Part shown: in pieces, positions 1 to 5,554 of the stretch
Position numbering within the stretch: the stretch's first letter is position 1
Layout: the number at the start of each line of letters is the position of its first letter
NCBI GenBank assembly: GCA_902535565.1
Contig: CACAUH010000072.1
Location: forward strand, 1 to 6,254
Source of the DNA: an uncultured Bacteroidota bacterium
GTDB lineage: Bacteria > Bacteroidota > Bacteroidia > Flavobacteriales > UA16
Length of the DNA: 6,254 nt
Reading direction: 5' to 3'
The notes under the pieces: model-generated
What the model was told of the DNA's origin: nothing
Databases searched by the model: none
The model's input: only the letters and a program-made list of their open reading frames with translations
Made by a program: the position numbers and the translations under genes

Positions 1-1079
1 GCCCAGGGGTTGTGTAGGGATGTCTGATCGGATCCGAGGTGGATGTGGATGCCGGCCGCATCGAAGTGCTCCCAGACGTCGACGACATTGCCGAGGTAGG
101 CGAAGCTGACCGCCTCCTTCGCGTCCATGGCGGTGCGGACCTTGTTAGCGAGTTCAGCCACATCTTCCACGACGTGGTCGACCCATCCTTGTTCGTGGCG
201 TTTCCAAGCGGCTGCTGGATCGACTTCGGCCGTGACCGAGACAACGCCCGCGATGTTGCCCGCCTTGGGCTGGGCGCCGGACATGCCCCCGAGTCCGGCC
301 GTCACGAAAAGTTTTCCAGCAAGAGAAGGGTTGTCTGGGTCGAGGCGTCGCCCGGCGTTCAACACCGTGATGGTGGTGCCGTGGACGATGCCTTGTGGGC
401 CGATGTACATGTATGAGCCCGCGGTCATTTGTCCATATTGGCTCACGCCCAATGCGTTCATCCGCTCGTAGTCTTCACCAGTACTGTAGTTGGGGATGAC
501 CATGCCGTTGGTGACCACAACCCGCGGTGCAGCGGGATGGGAAGGGAACAGGCCGAGCGGATGGCCGCTGTACATGACCAAGGTCTGTTCCTCTGTCATT
601 TCACTGAGGTATCCCATCACGAGTCGATACTGGGCCCAGTTTTGAAAAACGGAGCCGTTGCCGCCGTATGTGATGAGCTCCTCTGGGTGCTGGGCAACCG
701 CGGGATCTAAGTTGTTTTGGATCATCAGCATGATGGCCGCCGCTTGAGGGGTCTTTGCGGGATACGCTTCAATGGGCCGGGCATGCATGGCGTAATCGGG
801 CATGAACCGGTACATGTAAATCCGGCCATAGTCGTGCAGCTCTTCAGCGAATTCAGGTGCGAGGACGGCATGCTGTTCAGCGGGGAAATACCGCAAGGCA
901 TTAGCCAAAGCCAATTCCTTTTGTTTGGGGGACAGTGTGTCCTTGCGCACCGGGGCGTGAGAAACACCGGCGCTCCGGGTTTTGGCGGAGGGGAGTATTG
1001 ATGGCAGGCCCGCGGAAATGGCGGCACGGAAGTCAGCTGGGGTTGCGGATGGCATGGCGGTCGTGGCGGTCGTATTCAT
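1..1079 (-). CDS. hutU: Urocanate hydratase (urocanase), N-terminal 359 residues; 3' end beyond window
   Basis: Urocanate hydratase adds water to urocanate to give 4-imidazolone-5-propionate, the second step of histidine degradation, using tightly bound NAD+ as an electrophile in the cytoplasm. I read this by translating the minus strand; the frame is open to the window edge. Family landmarks appear in order: ITYGGNGSVFQNWAQY near residues 136-151, YSGHPLGLFPS near 170-180, QYGQMTAGSYMYIGPQGIVHGT near 214-235 (conserved core), GLGGMSGAQPKA near 262-273 (NAD-binding), and GSDQTSLHNPW at 349-359. The catalytic cysteine (Cys410 in the Pseudomonas putida enzyme) would lie beyond the edge, so activity cannot be checked here. 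I chose the ATG at 1079 because it follows the upstream stop by one base (TGA-C-ATG); ATGs at 1130 and 1124 are in frame but lie inside the upstream gene. The first 15 or so residues are rich in Ala and Thr and not conserved. It is the last visible gene of the minus-strand block. Confidence 0.95.
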   Translation of the reverse strand, partial: MNTTATTAMPSATPADFRAAISAGLPSILPSAKTRSAGVSHAPVRKDTLSPKQKELALANALRYFPAEQHAVLAPEFAEELHDYGRIYMYRFMPDYAMHARPIEAYPAKTPQAAAIMLMIQNNLDPAVAQHPEELITYGGNGSVFQNWAQYRLVMGYLSEMTEEQTLVMYSGHPLGLFPSHPAAPRVVVTNGMVIPNYSTGEDYERMNALGVSQYGQMTAGSYMYIGPQGIVHGTTITVLNAGRRLDPDNPSLAGKLFVTAGLGGMSGAQPKAGNIAGVVSVTAEVDPAAAWKRHEQGWVDHVVEDVAELANKVRTAMDAKEAVSFAYLGNVVDVWEHFDAAGIHIHLGSDQTSLHNPW

Positions 1080-1080
1080 G

Positions 1081-1263
1081 TCAGAGGCCTTTGGGGTTTC
1101 GGATGCGACCAGTGCCCTTGTCATATCCATAGGGGCAGTGTCTGCATCCACTTGTGCAGCAATAGCCTCGTTTGCGGTGGTATTGTTCAGTGAAGACAAG
1201 GAATCCTTCTGACGACGTGTACGTGTCGCCCGGTTCTATTGGGATTCTTTGCTTTCGGTCCAC
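1081..1263 (-). CDS. Small cysteine-rich protein, DUF5522 type, 60 aa
   Basis: This is a small protein of unknown function that I recognise as DUF5522-like from its pattern FTEQYHRKRGYCC-x3-CRHCPYGYD (residues 24-48). Cysteines 35, 36, 40 and 43, plus His42, could bind a metal or act in redox chemistry; that role is inference. There is no signal peptide or membrane segment, so it should be cytoplasmic. The start is GTG at 1263: upstream in frame there is a stop at 1275-1273 and no ATG, TTG or GTG between. The gene begins 27 bases after the murF-alr stop and its TGA is one base from the hutU ATG, so it is probably translated with hutU from one transcript. The dense family motif in such a short frame, together with this spacing, argues that it is a real gene rather than a shadow of hutU. 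No substrate or partner can be named. Confidence 0.85.
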   Translation of the reverse strand: MDRKQRIPIEPGDTYTSSEGFLVFTEQYHRKRGYCCTSGCRHCPYGYDKGTGRIRNPKGL

Positions 1264-1274
1264 GCTTTGAATTT

Positions 1275-1287
1275 ACGGCTGAGCCGT
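1275..1287 (-). other. Small perfect hairpin between murF-alr and the DUF5522-type gene
   Basis: ACGGC and GCCGT pair around a three-base loop, three bases after the murF-alr stop. On the minus strand it is followed by AAATTC rather than a T-run, so it does not look like an intrinsic terminator. It could slow 3' decay or affect entry to the next gene, or it could be chance. Confidence 0.35.
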
Positions 1288-1290
1288 TGG

Positions 1291-3807
1291 TCAGGTGCGG
1301 AGGTGGCGTCTTCGGACGCGCTGGGGAATGCGGCACAAGAGCTCGTAAGGGATGGTGCCCGCCGCAGAGGCGAGCGTTTCCAAAGGGGCATTTTCGCCAA
1401 ACACTTCAACATTCGTTCCCCGCTGAACATCGAGCCCTGAGACGTCAATCATGCAGCTGTCCATGCAGACGGGCCCCACAATGGGCCGGAGTTCGCCTGC
1501 GACGAAGAGTTGTGCCGCCCCCATACCGGCTGAGCGAGGAAGGCCGTCTGCATACCCCACGGGCAGGGTGGCAATGGTTCTGGGAACCCCCTCGATGTCT
1601 CGCCCCCCATACCCAACTGGATCTCCTGCGGGAACGACATGAATGTGGCTGATTGCCGAACGGAATGTACCGATAGGCTGAAGCCCATAAATGGTGTTTG
1701 ACGCGTCCATTCCATAGAGGCCGAGGCCAATCCTGATGAGGTCGTGGCGGGCTTCTGGAAAACGGGAGGCCCCGGCCGTGTTGACGAGGTGTTTCAGGAA
1801 ATGAGGTGTTGACCCTGTGGGCGATTGCGACGCCCAACCACCTGCTATGGATGTGCAGGCGTCTTGGTACCGGTTGATTTGGTCACGGGAGTGATCATCG
1901 CGGTCAGGGTCGTCCGCGGCAGAAAGGTGGCTGTAAACACTTGCGATGCGCACGCCCAACTGAGCGCAGCGCTCTCCCGCTTCCCGCCATTGGTTTTTTT
2001 GAAGGCCCAACCTGTGCATGCCGGTTTCTACTTTTAGGTGCACCCCCAAAGTGTCGGTGGATGCACCCTCAACTCCGGCATGCCGCAATGCGTTGGCCCA
2101 ACGGCTCAGGTCTTCTATGCGATGTACCTCGGGTTCAAGGCTCCATTCGATGAGATCCGCATAACGACCTGGGTCGGCGTTGAGGACAAGAAGGGGACAC
2201 CGCACGCCGCGTTTTCGTAGTGCGACGCCTTCTTCTACAAAGGCCACGGCCAAGCGGTCAATGCCGAGTCGGTCCAATTCCACAGCCACAGCATCACCAG
2301 CACCATAGGCGAACGCCTTGACCATGCCCATGATGGGCTTGTCGAAACACTCCCGAAAGCGGTCGAGGTTGTGTGCGAGTTTTCCGAGGTCCAAATCCAA
2401 GACAGTGGTGTGGGAGTTGACTTCGAGAGATTGGGCGACGCGCTCGAAACCAAAGGGCCTCGCTCCTTTGACCAGAATGTGCCATCCTTCGAGACCGGGC
2501 AGGTCGCCACTGTTGAGAAGCCCCTCAACATCGTTGTGGTGAGCGTGGACATGGGCGATGCCGGGTATACCGCCTGACAGTTGGTCGCCAACAGAAATCC
2601 ACCGGTCGACGTTTCGCAACCCAATGGCGTCCCGAAGCCGCTCGCACTGGGCTTGATCCGCTGCATCAAAGGGCACGATGTCGGACAGAATGACGGCGCG
2701 TTTTCTTTTTCCTGGTAGCCTTTCCAACGCATCTAGGGCGGTGGACAAACCGTCTAGATCGTGGTTCCAAGTGTCATTCAAGACGGTTCCACCACCGCGC
2801 CCTTCGAGGTGTTCCAGCCTCATGCCAACAGGGCGCAACGTGGTCAATCGCGGCCCCAAAGCTTCTGGCTTCCAGCCGAGTTCGAGCAACAGCAGGGCTG
2901 CGGTTAAGGCATTGCCGATGGAGGCTTTGTCAGAGAAGGGCAAGGACCAGTGAATGCGCTCGCCTTTCCATGTCCCCGTGAGGACAGAGCCGGTGTTTGA
3001 TTGTTGAATGGCAAGGGAAAGAGCGGCCCTTGGGTCGGCGTCCAATGACCATTGCAGGCAGCGGTCTTCCCATCCACGTTCCTCGATGGCCTTTTTTACC
3101 AGCGGGTGGTCGGTTCCCAGAATGATTTTTTTCGCCCCTTCGAACAGATTGAGTTTTTCTCGGGCTTTTTCCAAAGGGCTTGTAAAATGTGCGCCGTGGG
3201 CGTCGCCGAAGTGAACAAACACCCCAATTTCAGGACGGATAATTTCAGCGAGACGTGCCATTTCTCCCGGGTGGGAAATTCCAGCTTCTACCAGGTGAAT
3301 GTCAGCGTGGTCGTCAAGAGACCACAAGGAAAGCGGAACCCCCACTTGACTGTTCCAACTTCCTGGACTTCGAGAGACGCGATGGTCTTGTGCGGCAAGG
3401 GCATGTGCCCATTCTTTGACAATGGTTTTTCCGTTGGACCCCGTGATCCCCACCACGGTGCCTTTTCGGGAAAACCGGGCAACTGCGCCCAGCTGTTGAA
3501 GCGCGAGCAGTGTGTTGGGCACCTTTAGCACGATGGCGTTGGGCAAAGACCCCGTCCAACTCTCGTTGACGACGAATCCCACCACGCCTCTGGCGTGCAC
3601 CGCAGAGAGGTGGTCGTGTCCATCGTGGCGTGCACCCTTGAGCGCGATGAAGAGGGTGTGTTTGACACCATCGCTGGCTGCCCTGAGCTTTCGCGAGTCC
3701 GTGGCGAGGTGAGAGAAGTTGGCGTTTTCGGGGCTGGAGGAGGGCCAGACGAGTGACCCTCCCAGTTTTTGGGCGAGGGTGTTGAGGGCGACACGGTCCG
3801 CCGTCAT
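1291..3807 (-). CDS. murF-alr: Bifunctional MurF ligase / alanine racemase fusion, 838 aa
   Basis: This cytoplasmic fusion joins two steps of peptidoglycan synthesis. The N-terminal half (about 1-460) is MurF, which uses ATP to add D-Ala-D-Ala to UDP-MurNAc-tripeptide. It shows the P-loop GITGSNGKT (120-128, Lys127), WNSQVGVP (151-158), VEAGISHPGEM (173-183), GNALTAALLLLELG (298-311) and LVKGAR (445-450); Lys218 in REKLNLF is the likely carbamylated lysine. The C-terminal half (about 465-838) is a PLP-dependent alanine racemase that makes the D-Ala. It has Lys497 in MVKAFAYG for PLP, HLKVETGMHRLG (590-601, Arg599), Arg692 in RIGLGLYG, the catalytic base Tyr752 in GYADG, CMD at 781-783, and Tyr821. 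No catalytic residue is missing in either half. The fusion is typical of Bacteroidota. The ATG overlaps the tdk stop as ATGA, suggesting translational coupling; no good ribosome-binding site is visible. Confidence 0.97.
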   Translation of the reverse strand: MTADRVALNTLAQKLGGSLVWPSSSPENANFSHLATDSRKLRAASDGVKHTLFIALKGARHDGHDHLSAVHARGVVGFVVNESWTGSLPNAIVLKVPNTLLALQQLGAVARFSRKGTVVGITGSNGKTIVKEWAHALAAQDHRVSRSPGSWNSQVGVPLSLWSLDDHADIHLVEAGISHPGEMARLAEIIRPEIGVFVHFGDAHGAHFTSPLEKAREKLNLFEGAKKIILGTDHPLVKKAIEERGWEDRCLQWSLDADPRAALSLAIQQSNTGSVLTGTWKGERIHWSLPFSDKASIGNALTAALLLLELGWKPEALGPRLTTLRPVGMRLEHLEGRGGGTVLNDTWNHDLDGLSTALDALERLPGKRKRAVILSDIVPFDAADQAQCERLRDAIGLRNVDRWISVGDQLSGGIPGIAHVHAHHNDVEGLLNSGDLPGLEGWHILVKGARPFGFERVAQSLEVNSHTTVLDLDLGKLAHNLDRFRECFDKPIMGMVKAFAYGAGDAVAVELDRLGIDRLAVAFVEEGVALRKRGVRCPLLVLNADPGRYADLIEWSLEPEVHRIEDLSRWANALRHAGVEGASTDTLGVHLKVETGMHRLGLQKNQWREAGERCAQLGVRIASVYSHLSAADDPDRDDHSRDQINRYQDACTSIAGGWASQSPTGSTPHFLKHLVNTAGASRFPEARHDLIRIGLGLYGMDASNTIYGLQPIGTFRSAISHIHVVPAGDPVGYGGRDIEGVPRTIATLPVGYADGLPRSAGMGAAQLFVAGELRPIVGPVCMDSCMIDVSGLDVQRGTNVEVFGENAPLETLASAAGTIPYELLCRIPQRVRRRHLRT

Positions 3808-4415
3808 GCTTCGTTGCGATGGTGTTCCCGGACGACGGCAGCGTTGTAGGGGTCGCGGGACAGTGCTTCGTAAGACTCTGTTCCACCGATTTGGACGTGT
3901 TCGTCACCTCCATCAACCCTGTGGGAAAAGTGCGCCGGGCGACCTGTTCTGGAGCAGATGGCGTTCAGCTTGGTTACATATTCAGCGTGGGCCAGCAGCA
4001 GTGGCATTGGACCAAAGGGACGCCCCAAATAGTCGAGGTCGAGGCCTGCAACAATCACACGAATTCCTGCATCGGCAAGCCGATTGCAGACATCCACCAC
4101 CTCTAGATCGAAGAACTGGACTTCATCAACCCCGATGACATCTGGAGTTTGGTCCAGACTTTGGATGTGCTGTTCAATGTTTTCTGCTCTGTCGACTGCC
4201 AACGCGGGCTCGCGACGGGCGTCGTGGCTTACAACGTCTGTTGTGTTGTGACGTTCATCTCGGGTGGGCTTGACGAGGCAAACTGATTGTTTGGCGAGCG
4301 TTGCACGCCGCAGTCGTCGAAGCAGTTCCTCGGTTTTTCCTGAGAACATTGGACCTGCGATCACTTCGATGGTTCCTCCGACTGGGTGGGGTGGGTGTCG
4401 ATCGTATGCCGTCAT
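3804..4415 (-). CDS. tdk: Thymidine kinase (type II, TK1-like), 203 aa
   Basis: Thymidine kinase phosphorylates thymidine to dTMP with ATP, a cytoplasmic salvage step. Visible are the P-loop GPMFSGKT (21-28), DEVQFF (97-102) with Glu98 as likely catalytic base, AGLDLDYLGRPFG (123-135), and the lasso/lid segment YVTKLNAICSRTGRPAHFSHR (146-166). Length is usual for the family. The four lid cysteines that bind zinc in human TK1 are mostly absent: only Cys154 remains, its partner position is Thr157, and the C-terminal pair is replaced in YEALSRDPY (182-190). From memory this is usual for Bacteroidota Tdk, so I do not read it as decay. The ATG at 4415 leaves about 14 residues before the first strand, a reasonable length. 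It is the first gene of the minus-strand block; its last bases overlap the murF-alr start by four. Confidence 0.96.
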   Translation of the reverse strand: MTAYDRHPPHPVGGTIEVIAGPMFSGKTEELLRRLRRATLAKQSVCLVKPTRDERHNTTDVVSHDARREPALAVDRAENIEQHIQSLDQTPDVIGVDEVQFFDLEVVDVCNRLADAGIRVIVAGLDLDYLGRPFGPMPLLLAHAEYVTKLNAICSRTGRPAHFSHRVDGGDEHVQIGGTESYEALSRDPYNAAVVREHHRNEA

Positions 4416-4541
4416 TTGGCCCCAATTTTACGATGTCCTTGACCGCGGACAGGCACAGAAGGCATTGTTTTGGGAAAGTGTCTAAATGGGCCCGGCTGTA
4501 CCCATCCACTTTCGGGTATGGGAAACCTTGTCTCACGGGGG

Positions 4542-4573
4542 TTTGGGGGGCATCGGAATTGCCACTATATTCG
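4542..4573 (+). promoter_or_regulatory. Candidate Bacteroidota-type promoter for rplM-rpsI-rpsB
   Basis: TTTG at 4542-4545 and TATATTCG at 4566-4573 are separated by 20 bases. The Bacteroidota housekeeping consensus is TTTG or TTG, a spacer of about 17-23, then TAnnTTTG; the second box here matches five of its six fixed bases. Transcription would begin a few bases after 4573, giving a leader of about 30 bases before the rplM GTG. It lies in the 195-base divergent region 4416-4610, which holds no gene. I could not find an equally good promoter for tdk on the other strand. Confidence 0.5.
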
Positions 4574-4574
4574 C

Positions 4575-4593
4575 ACCCCGAATTTTCCGGGGT
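4575..4593 (+). other. Short hairpin at the start of the rplM leader
   Basis: ACCCCG (4575-4580) pairs perfectly with CGGGGT (4588-4593) around a seven-base loop AATTTTC. A short TTTT follows inside 4593-4596, weaker than a normal terminator tail. It may be part of an L13 leader or a 5' stabilising stem. If transcription starts near 4578-4580, the left arm would be partly outside the RNA, which weakens the idea. Confidence 0.35.
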
Positions 4594-4610
4594 TTTCAAC
4601 TCGAAGCGCA

Positions 4611-5060
4611 GTGGATACGTTGAGCTACAAAACAGTCTCCGTCAATAAGGAGAACGCCGACAAGAAGTGGTTGCTGGTTGATGCCGAAGGGCAGCGACTG
4701 GGACGCCTTTGTTCTGAAATCGCCCGCTTGCTTCGTGGCAAGCACAAGGTGAACTTCACTCCTCATGCAGATTGCGGTGACTACGTCGTCGTCATCAACG
4801 CGGAGAAAGTGGAGTTGACAGGCAACAAATGGGAAGACAAGGAGTACATCCGTTTCTCAGGTTATCCCGGTGGTCAATACCGCCGCACGGCTAAGGAAGT
4901 TTTGGACCGCACACCTGTGCGGCTCGTGGAGCATGCCGTTCGTGGCATGTTGCCCAAGAACCGCCTTGGACGGGCCATTTACAAGAACATGCATGTTTAC
5001 GTAGGCCCTGACCACAAGCAAGAGGCCCAACAACCCACAGCTCACGCTATTCCCTCCTGA
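4611..5060 (+). CDS. rplM: 50S ribosomal protein L13 (uL13), 149 aa, GTG start
   Basis: L13 is an early-assembling large-subunit protein that binds 23S rRNA. The sequence shows KKWLLVDAEGQRLGRL (18-33), LLRGKHKVNFTPHADCGD (40-57), VVINAEKVELTGNKW (60-74), SGYPGGQY (83-90) and the signature RGMLPKNRLGR (111-121), ending with GPDHKQEAQQP (132-142). I chose GTG at 4611 because Bacteroidota L13 proteins begin MDTLSYKTVS, and the codons from 4611 give exactly that with Val at the first position. An in-frame ATG at 4470 would add 47 residues with no similarity to L13 and would cover the promoter. There is no Shine-Dalgarno sequence before the GTG, as is common in this phylum. rpsI follows after five bases, so the two form the usual L13-S9 pair. 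Confidence 0.97.
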   Translation: MDTLSYKTVSVNKENADKKWLLVDAEGQRLGRLCSEIARLLRGKHKVNFTPHADCGDYVVVINAEKVELTGNKWEDKEYIRFSGYPGGQYRRTAKEVLDRTPVRLVEHAVRGMLPKNRLGRAIYKNMHVYVGPDHKQEAQQPTAHAIPS

Positions 5061-5065
5061 TTCAA

Positions 5066-5452
5066 ATGCAGACGATCAACACCTCCGGTCGCCGAAAGAA
5101 TGCCATTGCCCGCGTTTACATGACGCAGGGAACAGGCAAGGTGACCATCAACAAGCGGGACATCACCGAGTATTTCCCGCTTCCGACCCTGCAATACAAG
5201 GTGAAGCAGCCATTCATGCTGACCGAGACGCTCGACCAGTTCGACATCAAGGCCAACTTAGATGGAGGTGGCATCACCGGTCAGGCAGAAGCACTTCGTC
5301 TCGCCATTTCCAAGGCGCTGATTGAATTGAACGAAGAGTTAAAGCCAACCCTCAAGGCCGAGGGCCTCACCACCCGTGACCCACGGATGGTGGAGCGCAA
5401 GAAGTCCGGCCAAAAGAAGGCGAGGAAGAAGTTCCAGTTCTCCAAGCGCTGA
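5066..5452 (+). CDS. rpsI: 30S ribosomal protein S9 (uS9), 128 aa
   Basis: S9 sits in the head of the small subunit, and its C-terminal tail reaches the P-site tRNA. The sequence has SGRRKNAIARVYMTQGTGKV (7-26), the central signature GGGITGQAEALRLAISKAL (67-85), the basic stretch TRDPRMVERKKSGQKKARK (103-121) and the invariant end KFQFSKR (122-128), so it is complete with normal length. ATG at 5066 is five bases after the rplM stop, with no Shine-Dalgarno match, so it likely depends on coupling with rplM. A 102-base gap then separates it from rpsB, unusually long for this block. Confidence 0.98.
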   Translation: MQTINTSGRRKNAIARVYMTQGTGKVTINKRDITEYFPLPTLQYKVKQPFMLTETLDQFDIKANLDGGGITGQAEALRLAISKALIELNEELKPTLKAEGLTTRDPRMVERKKSGQKKARKKFQFSKR

Positions 5453-5476
5453 TTTCCAGCAACTCAATTTCCAGCA
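5453..5476 (+). repeat. Tandem-like direct repeat of TTTCCAGCA after rpsI
   Basis: The nine bases TTTCCAGCA occur at 5453-5461 and again at 5468-5476, immediately after the rpsI stop. Two copies of nine bases may be chance or a small local duplication. No function is claimed. Confidence 0.35.
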
Positions 5477-5493
5477 TATACAGCTAGCATCCA

Positions 5494-5530
5494 AACGGCG
5501 GGGACCTTCTCCAGAAGCTACCCCGACGTT
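5494..5530 (+). other. Interrupted hairpin in the rpsI-rpsB spacer, candidate S2 leader
   Basis: Read from the outside in: AACG (5494-5497) pairs with CGTT (5527-5530); G5498 faces A5526; CGGGG (5499-5503) pairs with CCCCG (5521-5525); an internal loop AC/CTA follows; then CTTC (5506-5509) pairs with GAAG (5514-5517) around the loop TCCA. That is 13 pairs, ending 24 bases before the rpsB ATG. No T-run follows, so it is not a standard terminator. Placement directly ahead of rpsB suggests control of S2 synthesis, by feedback binding of S2 or by reduced readthrough; this is inference. ACGTT at 5526-5530 could instead pair with AACGT at 5544-5548, next to the AGGA at 5541-5544. Confidence 0.55.
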
Positions 5531-5540
5531 GCCAAACCCC

Positions 5541-5544
5541 AGGA
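5541..5544 (+). promoter_or_regulatory. rpsB: AGGA, possible ribosome-binding site of rpsB
   Basis: AGGA lies 10 bases before the rpsB ATG, slightly far but workable. It is the only Shine-Dalgarno-like match seen ahead of a gene in this block, consistent with rpsB starting translation independently of rpsI. In a Bacteroidota genome, where such motifs are used weakly, its effect is uncertain. Confidence 0.35.
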
Positions 5545-5554
5545 ACGTAGCAAC

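Noticed and set aside
39..416. Plus-strand open frame of 125 codons, and its neighbours at 127-471, 429-710 and 717-1001
   Set aside because: They lie antisense to hutU, whose frame carries clear urocanase motifs throughout. The translations resemble no family I know.
1080..1130. Upstream ATGs (1130 and 1124) as alternative hutU starts
   Set aside because: They fall within the DUF5522-type coding sequence and add residues unlike urocanase; the ATG at 1079 directly after the stop is simpler.
1239..1652. Plus-strand open frame of 137 codons crossing the murF-alr/DUF5522 junction
   Set aside because: It is antisense to two supported genes and has no family resemblance.
2235..2732. Minus-strand open frame of 165 codons
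   Set aside because: It is an alternative frame inside murF-alr with no recognisable motif.
3314..3916. Minus-strand open frame of 200 codons
   Set aside because: It is an out-of-frame shadow of murF-alr and the end of tdk, both of which have intact catalytic motifs; the shadow is low in structure and rich in Arg, Pro and Ser.
4433..4440. TAAAATTG on the minus strand as a tdk -7 box
   Set aside because: One fixed base differs, no TTG lies at the right distance upstream, and the leader would be only about 10 bases. Too weak to list.
5499..5525. The rpsI-rpsB stem as an intrinsic terminator
   Set aside because: No T-run follows the stem, and rpsB is expected to be expressed with its neighbours.
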